This document shows, piece by piece, positions 11,980 through 23,916 of a stretch of DNA of 64,000 bases. Numbering within the stretch: the stretch's first letter is position 1; every line of letters begins with the position of its first letter. A program made the translations under genes and the position numbers. A model generated the notes under the pieces. The model was not told the origin of the DNA, searched no databases, and saw only the letters and a program-made list of their open reading frames with translations. The DNA lies in assembly GCA_030340625.1 (NCBI GenBank), contig JAOPHQ010004854.1:140001-204000 (forward strand). The letters run 5' to 3'. This DNA is from Merluccius polli. Taxonomy: Eukaryota; Chordata; Actinopteri; Gadiformes; Merlucciidae.

Positions 11980-14744
11980 TCACCCCGCCGCCTGGGACTG
12001 ACCCGAGTCTACGGGGTTCTTTGTGGCGTGCGGAGCCTTCGCCGCTTTCCCTGCTTTATCTGCCTTTCCCTTCTTGGCGGGCGGTGCCGTCTCCTTGGGG
12101 GTTTCCCCGCCCTCTTCATCTTCAAGCTTGCTGACCTTCCTCAGCTTGTGTTTGCCCTTGACAGGGGGCGGAGAAGGTGAGCGAAGCCTTGAGGAAGTCC
12201 AGGGGAAGATGCCCACGTCGCCGTCGAAGCGGTTTTTGGTGACCTGCAGGGAGCGCCGGCCAGAGCAGGAGACCAGCTTCTTCTCCTGCAGGATCAGCAC
12301 GTTGTCCGCCTCCTGGCTGGCCTGGAGCAAGACGGGGGTCAAAGTTCAGGGTGTTAATTCAATGAGAAATGTTTGCTGGTTGTCAGACATAATTACACTT
12401 CCTGTATGTATGGACATATTGTCATGCTGTCAGTCTCACTAGAATGTCTAATTTTAAACTTTCCTTGTATGCCTTTTCATAAGATCAACCCCCATATGTT
12501 TGCATTCATTAAAACTGTATCAAGAGTGCAAGAGCTGCGGTGGACTTTCATTCTCTAATATATATATATTTTTTTTATTCCTGCCAGTACATTTAAAGCT
12601 ATTACATTTAAGGCCAGTATTTTTAAAGCCAGCACTTTTAAAGCAGGTACAGTAAGCGTAACATTATATAAAGTGAAGGGGTTAACTTCCTACTTTAGCA
12701 GAGCCAAAGATGGATGCCGTCTGCAGCTCTCGGTCGTCCTCCTCCTTCCTGGGGTGAATGACCAGAGTGACGTGGCAGCTGCTGTTGGTGGCAAACTTCC
12801 GGAAAGCCCCGATGATATGGTCTTGGACGGCAAATCTACATCACATACACGCTGTTAGCCAGTGGTCACAGACAGCTCACTTTGCTTGATCTAAAAAGAT
12901 ATACTCTCATTGCCTGGATCCAGACCATTAAATCCGCCCACTCCACCGAGTTGCAGAGTTGAGTTGCTTCTGGTCTGGCATTGTGACATGAAACAGCGGT
13001 TTCTCGGTTGAAAAAGCAATCATCCAATGAGCGCTGCAGGGGGACTAACGATTAGCCAATCAACGCCATGGGCGGGACTAACGCCGCTGTCGAGCGTTGT
13101 CAAGCTGTGCGCCGGAAGCGAGGAGTAATAACAACAATGGCGACCACTATAGACAAGATAGATGCTGCTATCGCGGCTGTTCTAAATCAAGGTATGTTGA
13201 GGCATGTCTTCTCAATATTGTCCATCATTGTAGTTTGTTTTTACTTCGCTCCACTCTTAAAACCCTGGCAAAACCAGTATGTTGGCATGGCTACGCATCA
13301 GTCTTATGCTACACACGTCGACTTGAAATTACGGTAGATGCAGGCAGATACATTGGTCTCTAGTGATTGGTCAATGAAAATCCCCCCTCAAATCAGTTAG
13401 AGTGAAGGCAATGTCAGACTGATTTGTCTGATATCAGGCTAATACTCTCATACAAAAAGAGACTAAATGTATGAATGAATTCCAACTGACTTGTCAACAG
13501 ATAGGTTTTCCTGGCCCATCATGAACTGCAGGTTGTCGATGACCACATGGTTGATGTCATACAGGTAGGCGGCATGCTGCATGGTGTCCAGAACAGTCCT
13601 ACAAATAGCAAAGACATGATGAGACAATACATTATAGACGGCATGCTGCATGGTGTCCAGCACACCACAGACATGAGACAATTCAGAAATAAGCCACGAA
13701 AAGCCGTGATTTACAGTGATTTTAGAACAGTGGCGTTATTAGAGACGACGCGACATCACGGCCTCAAGTGTCTTATTGCTTTTACAAAACGGTTACTATA
13801 TACTCAAATCATCATTCTTCAAGACAGCAAAATGGTTTCAAGCAACACAGGCTAGCATACAGGCGCATTAGACTAAAAATGAATTGTTATGCGGCCACAG
13901 GTAGGGATGCAACGATTAGTTGATTAATCAATTGACAGAAAATTGATCGAATCAAATTGTTCAAAACATTTGCTGCTTAATGTTTTAGTTCAATTCAAAT
14001 GCTTGGCTCATGGAACATTATAAAAGGAATACTTTAGTTTTTCTTGGCTGCTTGTCAGATAAAGCAAGCACATTTAAGACATCACTTTGGACTCTGCCTA
14101 AATGATTAATCGAAAAAATAATAGTTAGATTAATCGACTATGAAAATAATAGTTATAATAATAACAGCCCTAGTGAGGTTGTGAGATTAGACAAGTGCAA
14201 GCCCAGCATACCGAGCCAGGCTCGGGTGAGGGAACCTACTTGATGTTCTGCTGGCCATGGAAGGTCATGAAGTAGAGTGGCAGCTCCTCAAACTGGTCAG
14301 CCCAGTAGTCGTAGCGCTCCAGGTTCTCCTCCAGACGCTGCATGGAGAACTGTGTCAGCATGACCTTGGCCAGGCGCACGTTGTTGATCTCGAAGCTGCC
14401 CCACAGCGTGTTGACGCCCTGCATGCACAGGTCCAGCGCCACTTCGCTGATGAAGGTGGTCTTCCCACTGCCTGTAGGACCTGGGAGACAGAATGGTTGT
14501 GTTATTCACCCTCTTATATTGTTAGAGGGTGCATCATAGAAGGAAAATGGGGCTGATTGAAAAGAGTTAGCAACCAATCACTTGAAAGATGCTGACAAGT
14601 GGTCAGGAGGATACAACTAAAAAGGACAGGAACATGAGTATTATCTTTCATTTATACCATTTTTTTCATTTCATTTATACCATTTTTTTTCATTTATGCA
14701 ATTCAGAAATATTATTATTATTATAATTATTCAAACACGAATTG

Positions 14745-14780
<36 letters not shown>

Positions 14781-16651
14781 ATTTTCTTGAGTACCGGAAT
14801 TTCCCCTTGATGATTAATAACTTTATCTGATCATAAATGACACCGAATGTTTTTATCCTCTCAAGAACTCTCAGGATAAAATAAGGAGCTGGTTTGACCT
14901 TAAGGATGACATATTGATCCCCACAATGATTGGTTGCTAAAAAAAAAAGGCTGATTTCATAAATGATACCAAAAGCAGCGTAGTAATCAGTAACCTGTGA
15001 AGACGGTGAGCTCTCCCTTGCGGTGTCCCTTCAGGATGCGGTTGAGCTCGGGGAAGCGGCTCCACTTGACCCCGGCCACCTGCTCCGTGTTGGCCAGCTC
15101 GCCGTACACGTCGTCGCGCAGCTGCCGGAACGACACAATGGACTTGTGCGCCGCCGGGATGGAGCCCTTGACCACGCGCGCCAGGTTCTTACCCCGGGCC
15201 AGCGCCTCCGCCGGCCGTGGCTGGTCATCGCCGGGCCGCACAAGCCAGCAGCGCCGCAGCCCCAGCTTGCGCGAGAAGATCCGTGACGCTTCCCAGGCGT
15301 GCATGTCCCCGCCCAGCCACAGGGTCACCCGCCGGAACTGCTCCAGGTAGGGCAGCAGTGACGGCGGCAGGCAGCTGTTGCCGCGCGGCAGGGCCACAGC
15401 AGCCAGCCCCGTGCTTTGGCTCACTGCCAGCACATCCAGCTCGTGGCCCGTCAGCACCACCTCTGAGTCCAGACGCCCCACCAGTGGCAGGCCAAACAGG
15501 TTGTAGTAGGAGTTGCACTTGGGCATTGTGGCCTCGGTGTACTGTACCCCTCTGGCATCGTCGGTGGTGCTGCTTTGGGCGGACAGCAGCTTCAGCCCCC
15601 TCAGCTCAGAGGAGGGTCCTCTGAACCAGGGGAAGACCAGGCTCTTGGTGGGCTTGAAGAGCCGCACCCCAAACTTCTTGAAGGTGGCGTTGGTGATCTT
15701 GGTGACCTAAAACAGAGGTGAACATTAACTTAGTCATCATGATGCTGTTATTTTATTGTGGCAATGTCAACACAAACTATCATAACTTATAGCAGAAAGT
15801 CTTCCCCCCCCCCCCCAGTATCAATTTACCAGGAAGTTTTAAAGAAACATGACTTTTGCTCAGTCATGCGATCACAGAGGCTGTATTGAGAAGAACAAAT
15901 GAACCTACACCAATAAAGTGCATGACCGACATTCCACAACATCACGTACCGAACAACACACCCATACCTGGAACATGGTTTTCACCAGCTGGGCCTCCTC
16001 GTCCGACAGATCGGAGAAGGGGACCGAGCTGCCCCAGATCCTCTGCACCTCCGCCAGCTCCCTCCCCCTCTCCTCCTGCTCCTCTGGGGTGTCCGCGTAG
16101 CCCAGCAGCAGGTGGCTGCTGAGGAAGGACTGGCCCTCCTTCTGCATCACCTCCAGGCAGTCCTGGAGATCCTCCCAGCTACCCTCCACTAACGTGTCTT
16201 TACACAGAAACTGCCCCGTGGTTTTGTCTATGAACATGGAGTAGGTGTCCTTGCCCGAAGCGGCTCCGGCGGGGACCCCCGATGGCTCCACGAAGATGCT
16301 GGGCGCGTGGAGGCAGCTGTAGCCATCGTGGAAGGGAACCTCTTTGGACCGTAGATACTGCCTGATGTCCGTGACCGTGATGGGGTTCACGGCGACTTCC
16401 ACAGTGGACTTGGGGTCATTCTTGTAATGCCTGGATGCAACAGTGAGAGGCGAGCAGTGTGTGCCACGCAACAAGTCTGCCCTTTGTCGTTGGAAACACA
16501 GAGCACCGGTTAACCTGTGAGCATGCCTGTGCAATAGGAACCTCAAACACAGAGACGACTGATGGGTTTGGCGTAGGAGCCTTTGGGGGGCACGTGATGC
16601 CACCTGCAGGAGGCAGGAGCTGCCCCTCAGCACCAGGCTGCTCCACATCAT
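11980..16651 (-). CDS. twnk: Twinkle mitochondrial DNA helicase, six coding exons
   Basis: Hexameric 5'-3' helicase of the mitochondrial replisome, in the matrix, related to phage T7 gp4. Coding exons (plus coordinates, transcribed right to left): 15968-16651, 14995-15706, 14240-14480, 13491-13598, 12694-12835, 11980-12321. Phases agree at every junction, giving about 742 residues against 684 in human. The N-terminus is Arg-rich with no early acids, as in a mitochondrial presequence. The degenerate primase-like half follows. Helicase motifs are Walker A GPTGSGKTT (466-474, split by the exon 2/3 junction), Walker B HVVIDN (Asp567) and VTLVIHPRK (about 604-612). RKGELTVFTG precedes Walker A as in the family. 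The start is the first of two adjacent ATGs. The exon 4 donor is a weaker gtcagt. The last exon has two compensating C-run changes that swap frame for about 14 residues. It is divergent from mrpl43. Family identity is clear. Confidence 0.95.
12910..13441. mobile_element. Non-autonomous DNA transposon in twnk intron 4, 9-bp target duplication
   Basis: Direct repeats ATACTCTCA flank it exactly (12901-12909 and 13442-13450). The ends are TTGCCTGGATC and, on the complement of the right end, TAGCCTGATATC. The length is 532 bp. A start codon followed by an open stretch MATTIDKIDAAIAAVLNQ and a gtatgt donor lies at 13137-13195. The termini are shared with the element at 23281. A 9-bp duplication points to a Mutator-like group rather than hAT (8 bp), but this is inference. 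Confidence 0.7.
13902..14172. mobile_element. Short hAT-like inverted-repeat element in twnk intron 3
   Basis: TAGGGATGCAACGATTAG and TTGATTAATC at the left face GATTAATCGACT and AACAGCCCTA at the right. The interior is AT-rich with no coding capacity. The termini resemble those of the hAT remnant at 35647 (TAGGGCTG). No matching target duplication is visible. Confidence 0.55.
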
Positions 16652-17354
16652 CGCTGGTGTTCAAGTGTCTGACATTGTGCCTGCAATACATAGGATGACC
16701 ACGTGTTAATCGACTTGAGTGACATCGCAAACGCAATGCTTGATTGGACATAATAACCCATAAACACATTTTAGTAACCTATCGCTTCAGGGGGGCATTA
16801 AATGTAATTCAATTCATTGGTGGGATATGTGATGTACCGTATGATAAAAGGATATGGTGATATTTTGAACTCTGGCATCAGGGAAACACAGAAGCGGGAG
16901 CCTGTTTAAATGAAGGTCATTAAACGAAATTTGCTCACCGTTTCCCTCTGAGCTCTGATCTCTTCGCCCATGCTGTCCTCCTGCCCGGGCTTTTTGGTGC
17001 GTCATCAAAACAATTCCGTCTAAAGCAACTGCTTACCCTCACAGCACCGTCTCACCGTTTATCATATGATTATTATTTTTATAAATCACCACACCGCACT
17101 ATACATGTTCGTTCATGAATACGTTCAACAACTGCGTCACTTAATTTAATTTAGTGAACGGCAATCTTTTAATTTCAAACTATTCATATCGCTCCCATCG
17201 GGTTTGTGTTTAACCCGGAATGTATTCTCGACGGACCGCATGTTGTACATGCCCGTCCATTCGTCCTCTGTATATTTAGCCTATATACATCATTGCGTTG
17301 ATTTACACATTTTCAATTCGGTAGTGTGTCGATCATTAATAGGACGTTTAAAAC
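16652..17354. promoter_or_regulatory. Bidirectional twnk/mrpl43 promoter interval with spliced twnk leader
   Basis: 703 bp separate the divergent start codons of two nuclear genes for mitochondrial proteins, the same arrangement as in human. No TATA box is evident. A CCGGAA (ETS-type) core lies at about 17215. On the minus strand a plausible non-coding leader exon ends at a good donor (gtgagc, exon edge 16939) and could join an acceptor at 16680/16681 just upstream of the twnk start. Co-regulation is inferred from the layout, not shown. Confidence 0.6.
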
Positions 17355-18397
17355 ATGACGTCTAGGGGTACAGCGAGTCGCTTTCTTCAAAGCGTTCTTC
17401 AAAACGGCGTCGGCCGATACGTCTGTCAGCTGAAACGCATCTCGATCATCTTCTCCAAAAACGCCCAGAGTTCATTAGGGATCAGGTATGATGGCTGCGG
17501 AGAAATGGGACCCTACAGGGGAGGACATACTTTGACAATAGCCCGGATCTCTGCACAGTAATATGTAGAGTAAAAGAGAAAAGCCCTGTTTAAAAGGCTC
17601 AGTGGCTTATTGCAACTTATGTTTGTTTCCTACAGGGAATTTATTGAAGAGGGTGTGGTGGATTATGCGAAGAGAAACCCAGGGACCTGTAGTGTACGTG
17701 TCTCCCAACACCTGCAGGATACCAAAAATAGTGGCTGAATATCGTAAGTACCTGTGGGCTTGGAAGAAACCAAACATGTCCGTCTGCTCTGTCCTATTTA
17801 TGATGGGTGCTGCAATTTCGAGGATATCAAAATCAACAACGTCTATTTCCATAGTGATCTGCGTACATGGCGAAATCGACTTCACTTTTACAAGCAAATG
17901 ATGTGTAAGAGCTGGGACAGAGATGGTTAATATCGGGGACCAAGTGTATGCTGAATGTGTCATGACTATTTACTTTAACTAGTATCCCATTGTATTGTCA
18001 CTGCCCACGGTGACCTGCAGAGGGCGCTGTAATACCATGTACACACACACGACTTGATGGGCGCCACTGTGCATAACACATGTTCATGTGTTCACACAGG
18101 TGTTGAGCGGTGTGAATTTGACTGAATATCATGTGTGACAACATATTAGATTTCAAAGAGCTGGCATCTTATCTCTGTGCAGTGAACGGCAACGTGCGGG
18201 AGGAAACGGTCACAAGCAAAACCTCCAAGGAGATTGCCGAGCTCATCACCAAGCTGACCAACCAGTCGGGTCTGGACATCATCCGCCTCCGCAAGCCCTT
18301 CCACACGGACAGCCCCAGCATCCAGGGACAATGGCACCCCTTCACCAACCGGCCCCCGTCCGTCGGACCCATCAAGCCCCCCACCCTGGAGGGCTAA
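17355..18397 (+). CDS. mrpl43: Mitochondrial ribosomal protein L43 (one apparent frameshift in exon 2)
   Basis: Component of the large subunit of the mitochondrial ribosome, with an L51/S25/CI-B8 thioredoxin-like fold. Exons are 17355-17485, 17636-17743 and 18183-18397. Exon 1 begins MTSRGTASRFLQSVLQNGVG, very close to the family N-terminus. Exon 3 encodes NGNVREE and ends in the hallmark IRLRKPFHTDSPSIQGQWHP. Exon 2 encodes EFIEEGVVDYAKRNPG, then needs removal of one base near 17690 to continue as PVVYVSPNTCRIPKIVAEY. Without that change a stop follows. Removing exactly one base restores the phase into exon 3 and gives about 150 residues. An AATAAA lies near 18760. The gene is divergent from twnk and convergent with sema4g. 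The indel could be an assembly error, a polymorphism or a real lesion; otherwise the gene looks intact. Confidence 0.93.
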
Positions 18398-19549
18398 ATA
18401 GAGACTAAACCCGGGGAAACCCGGAAGACATGATGATGAGAGGAGAAGTCATTTTTTACCAGGCTTGATTAGTGTCTGTCAGAGGGATTCACATAACTAC
18501 CACACATCTTCATTTCTTCTTCTCCCCCCCACACAAACAGCTGTGTAGAGGACGCACCTGAGGCTGATTATTCGAATCATTGTTTATGATTAAGTTTCTT
18601 GTTTCTCTGAGCCAGGCGACATGACACACACTGCCCTCCCCCAGCAGACCTCATATGCAATGTGATGATCTCACTCCTGAATTGGCTGTTGTTGCATGTG
18701 AAGTTCGTCTCAATGTTAGATGAGCCTCTACTGCTCTACCAGCAGCTAACTTGGAAAGAAATAAAAACCTTTTTTTGAGTATGTTGTTCTGTCTAAATTC
18801 ATGATTCTCTTTGAAATGCTGATAGGGTGGATTCTGGCACTGTACCCTTTTCCATGCTAATGTTTTTTGGATTATTTTGAGGCTGATCATACTGCAGTTG
18901 TAGACTTCACACAGAAAAGAAATTGCAGATTTGTACCTTTTTTATTATTTGAATGGCAAATATAGACAACGATACTTTTTTAACACTTCATGGCAATCCA
19001 AGTTCGGTTTCATTTATATGCAAAACATGACCCACACATTCAAATGAACAGAGACAGATGGCTGACCATGCAACCTTCCTGATGTCTGAAGGGCAACCCC
19101 CCCAGCCCCCTCCTGTGTTGGCTGTACATAGTGGGGAGAGAGTTTACCCCAGTGGTTGGATTTGTCCCGGACTCCCCCCTGAACAACAGATCAGTCCAAA
19201 TCTAAAAATAAGACTTATAGGAAAAATAGGACTTCCATCGATCATCGTTTGGACAATATGCCGCACGCCATTTGCCCTCTTTTCACCCTTCCTGTGTGTG
19301 TGTGTGTGTGTCACCTACCAGGACTGAATACAAAATAAGCGTGTGTTCATCAGGAATACAGATGAGTGAAGTGTTGCAGTGCCGGGAAATGGATTTTAAG
19401 CGATGACTATAGTGATTCCTTAATGTTCTGATGAGGGATGGCTTCCAGTCGACTGGTAGGAGGAATCTGTCTCGCTTGGAGATGGAGGAGAAGCTGTGAA
19501 AAATAGATTTCTACGGAAGGCAGCGAGAGTGTGAGATGACTGTCGAGGA

Positions 19550-19551
<2 letters not shown>

Positions 19552-19602
<51 letters not shown>
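19552..19602. repeat. (TA)n microsatellite
   Basis: About 25 TA units. Similar TA arrays lie at 22181-22221 (followed by TTTA units to 22243) and 38240-38273. Confidence 0.95.
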
Positions 19603-19607
<5 letters not shown>

Positions 19608-21045
19608 AGTTAAGGGGACCGAGCTGCCAGCTCCCTACTGACTACCAATGTATCAGTAGACCAACTTTAGAAAGAGAAACAGCTGTACTGGGAAAAGACT
19701 GTAGAAAACATTTTAGAGAATCACGATTTGAAAAGAGACAACCGTCTTCTGCAAAACACACCATAGAAAAGCCTAACGAGGCGTGAACAACATGTTGTCA
19801 ATATTAAAATATTTATTTTGTTTTCTATCAAATTAACACGCATTAAAAGCCATTGTATTACCCAACTCCTTCAAACTTATTCCCGTGGGCAAATTTACAT
19901 CACAACAATTATGGCATGCATCGCTGCACCACATCACATCCACGCGCCGTGATGCTAACTGACACAACTCTCTTTGAAGACTGGTAGACTGCTGTTGCTT
20001 AGCTACACCTTAAGAGACCTTGCACTAGAAACGATTCCTTTTTGTGTGCCTCCCACAAACATGTGTTTTTTTGTGGTTGCTGCTTTTAATTTTTTTTTTT
20101 TTTTTTTTAATAAATCTCATCTGATCAAATTGAATGTGTGACTAATTGGACTCCAGTTCAGGAGCTCTCGGCGTGGACAGAGTACAACAGTAGGGCCAGG
20201 AGCAACAACCCTTCACACCTGGGTCTCAGCAGTGTGTGCTGAGAGAATCCGATGAGTGTATGTGAACACGTTCCCTTTTGCTGCCATCTTCCTGACATCC
20301 CCTCAGGGCTGCTGACACAGAAAATGATGATTTTTTTTCCTTTTTTTTTCGCAAGATGAATGCAAAGTGGTTCATGCCTGCGCAGAGGACAGTGGAAATG
20401 AAATATATGGAAATAAATATAACATGGTATATAAATTACAGATAGGTAGTAACTAACTGTTGTCTTAAGCTATTGTATAGTAGGCCTACACAGGCTTACA
20501 TTTAAAATAATACCGATACAATACACAGGGGTCAGCTAAGATTGTTGTTTACGAAAGGTACGTGAAAGCTGTTTCAACAAAGTGCAAATTGTGACCTCTC
20601 TTATGACAACAGCAGTTTCTTTGGCCACGTCCAAGGTAGTTTCTTCCCGGGTCCGCAGGCCTAATGTGAAACTCCATAGACAGGTGCTTGACCGAGTGTT
20701 TGTGTACAGAGAGAAACAGAGGGGAAGGTTGGGTCCAGGAGTCGCCACATTTTCCATTGATCCTCCAGTCTCCCAGGATAACATACAAAACCGTGTCCGG
20801 TTTCCATGCCCATTGTAAATAGAGCGCGTCCTTGGGTATGATGAAAAAGAAAATATTCCAATGCAGCCTTCGTGTATATTTGTCCCGTCGTGTTTTCCAT
20901 TCACTGGAGGAGCAGGAATATCTATGAAAAGACAAGCAAGTTATTTGTTTGCCTATAAATAATCTGATAGCAGGTCTACGCTTTGGATACCTTGTTCCTA
21001 ATTAACCCAACTAATCAAACTAACTAGTCATTCCCAGTCATACAA

Positions 21046-21047
21046 AC

Positions 21048-21117
<70 letters not shown>

Positions 21118-21374
21118 TGTATGCGGGCATGCCTGCCTGCCTGGCTGTGTGGTAAAACAATTGCTCAAGCAATAAGTCTTTGGCTCGGTAGTCACCATGA
21201 TGGTTAAATGCTAAACCAGCAGCACTAGCAGTAACCCACATCCCATAATCCTGCTCCTCACAAAGTACTAGCAGTACAATGCCAGGAAGGAGCACTTTGG
21301 TGAGAAGAAAAGGTACTCTAATTGATTAGTGGATGGCTATCCTAGCAATTTGTGAGCTTAGTGGAGACCTTGAG

Positions 21375-21417
<43 letters not shown>
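21046..21417. repeat. (TG)n and (GA)n microsatellites
   Basis: TG at 21049-21112 and GA at 21378-21415. Confidence 0.95.
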
Positions 21418-21420
<3 letters not shown>

Positions 21421-22178
21421 ATGAAAAAGAGATGGTAGCGGGTGAGTATCATAGCAGCATACAGGTTTGATCCATCTAGTTTATCCAACTGTAACAGGTT
21501 TTACACCAAACTATACGTCTCTGGTATGGACCCTAAATCAATGAACGATCCTCTGGGTCGGCTAACTGTTGTCAAACAGTTCATGTATGTTTCCCCTGGT
21601 GCTTCACCCTATTAAGAGCTAACTGCAGCCAAACTTCTGTCCTCTCTCTCTTTCTCTCTCAGTGGCCAGCCAGGGGACAAGCTTTCGCTGTAGATGTCAG
21701 TTGCGCCATGATGGATACACAACCTGAGTGCCCATGGAGACACCACACTGACAAAAAGGGAAATAGCAGGTCTTTGAATTTACAAAAATAAATTTAGTAT
21801 ATGCTACACAATTAATTTATAGGCCTATTCCTTTTGTGAACATGGTTTAATCAAGTAGACTTCAGTTGTTTATAGAGAATGTTAAATGTAGGTTTCTTTT
21901 CGCGTTGATTGAAATTGATTGAATTGAACATTGAAATCAATGTAATTGAGTTTGGTCACCACCGGAAATGAATATATTCAAAGGGCGCCAGGAAGTGTTG
22001 TTGGCACTCCGGAAGTGTCCACCGCGTGGAAGATTCTGCAGCCACATGTCGCCTCCGACAGAGACCGAAGCCTACTGAAAAAGTATTGATTTATGTTTGT
22101 GTTCAAGTAGGCGACATTTCCACTAGATGTTTTTGTACAGTATACAACCGTCTGTTGACTTGTTTGCTTATATAAAGC

Positions 22179-22226
<48 letters not shown>

Positions 22227-23280
22227 TTATTTATTTATTTATTTTTTAGCTAAGGTTAGCTAGCTAACACCAACACTAACTACCTAGTTTAGCGTTAATA
22301 ATGGGGTTTCTCTGCTGCGGTCCCGCTGCTGACAACAGTGCTTCAATGTAAAAAATGCATAAATTAATGTAAAAGATGTTTAGAACGGTGTGTGTGAGCG
22401 CGTGTCGGTGTCGCAAGTGTCGGTTATATTGTAGTGTGTTCTTTGAGGAAGGAGGCTGCCGACACAGGATCGCTTTAACTCACTTTATTTGTTTAACTTT
22501 AGTTATATTAATCTACGAAACAAATGGAGGGGTATTGTAAAACTCACGCGCGTGGAGCTCCCCTTAGCTGGGTATCTGTCCAGATACGCTGCCTGTAGGG
22601 TTTCTGCCTTCCCCCACATGTGTTGTTTGGTAGTATCTGGGCAGGCGTGGCCTCTATGACGCATAATATGCTCTGATTGGCTAGTGTTGAGCGCCCGCCC
22701 CCAGTGTATTATGTGTGCCGCCATCTGGTGACCAGGTGCGGTTAATACAACTTATATTTATGTTTATAGTCCTTAGTAGCTATGTGAGGATATTACAGTC
22801 TGTTGATACATATGTGCGGTTATCCATTCGTCACAATATGCGGGGGAATTAAATTCCGCTGTGTGTTTAGCCGAGGGCGGGGCTCAGCTCACACGTGCAC
22901 GCACACACACACACACGCACAGGACAGCAGAGCAGAGAGGCCGCGGTGCAGACAGTGAACCAGGTGAAGAGAAGGTAACGTTTTACTCGAGTTGACGACA
23001 ACTGAAGTAAAAAGTAGAAAAGCGACATTTCCACCTGCTTTGTCCGCAGTTGTTGTCGTTTTACACAACCACAGCATGCTTGTTAAGCTAATAGCGAATT
23101 GTTACAAACAAGCTAAAACGAAAGCTGTCTGTATGTAGCCTAACTGTTTATTTCAGTTTGCCACTAATCTTAAAAATAAAGGGAACTGTTAGAGTAACAG
23201 TTCATACAATCTAGTTAACAACCCACCATATTCCTACCTAACACTGACCTCTGATGTAGACCAGATATATAGTACTGACC

Positions 23281-23802
23281 TAGCCTAGAAATCTAGACGC
23301 CCCTAGTGGCAGCAAATTTAATTTGCAGCCAGGGTCAGTCTAGCACTTCGCCGTTGGTTTGCGCTGCTGGAAACAGAAAATCTGTCAGGCCAATCACATC
23401 ATGAGGGGCGGAATCGAAAGCCGGGCTACCATGACGACAGAGTTGCGACGGTTCCGTGTTAGAGGTAAACAATGGCTGCTGCTGCTGGCGAACGGCTGTC
23501 TTTCGACTCGGCTTTGGCCGCGACTCTTTAAGACTTGAAGTTAACATTTTCTTTGAGAAAAGAACAAAGAACGGCACTGAAGTCTTTCCTCGAAAAGAAA
23601 TATGTATTCGGAGTTTTGATTAATTACGTAGTCAGAGCCGTCGCTCTGACTACGTCACCTTCTTCGTTGCTCTGATTGGTTGTAGCGCTATCCTATTGCG
23701 TGCAGAGGGAACTTGAAAGACAACAGTTTATCCCGCCCACACTGCCAATGGAGCAGTGCCAGACCCTACATCTTTCTGATGTGGGTCTGGCTTGCCAGGC
23801 TA
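23281..23802. mobile_element. Non-autonomous DNA transposon, 9-bp target duplication
   Basis: Direct repeats GTACTGACC flank it (23272-23280 and 23803-23811). The left end is TAGCCTAGAAATC; the complement of the right end is TAGCCTGGCAAGCC. The length is 522 bp, close to its relative at 12910. It contains an internal ATG-led stretch MAAAAGERLSFDSALAATL near 23472. It ends only 25 bp left of the ISL2EU element. Confidence 0.7.
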
Positions 23803-23916
23803 GTACTGACCTGCAGTGATGGTTTGAATTGACCTTTCGCAAAAGCCCCGCCCCCCTTAGTTACCGTTGCTAGCCCGACAAGCTTCTTGACGCCGACGGC
23901 GGGTCAACACAGTGTC

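Larger units (their letters stand above)
18398..23270. other. Intergenic DNA 3' of mrpl43, no gene recognised
   Basis: Holds the mrpl43 3' end (AATAAA near 18760), microsatellites, an A/T run at 20090-20108 and several 80-128-residue overlapping minus-strand frames at 20536-20935 that match no family I know. A GC-rich stretch at 22855-22975 ends in a donor-like AAGgtaacg and could be a non-coding first exon, but nothing downstream confirms it. Confidence 0.5.

Noticed and set aside
15217..15624. Plus-strand frames opposite twnk exon 2
   Set aside because: Shadows of the GC-rich twnk coding strand.
20536..20935. Overlapping minus-strand frames up to 128 residues
   Set aside because: Several frames are open at once, none matches a family I know, and no convincing splice sites or start context favour one.
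22855..22980. Possible CpG-type first exon with donor
   Set aside because: No downstream exon, no protein and no conserved neighbour; kept only as a remark.
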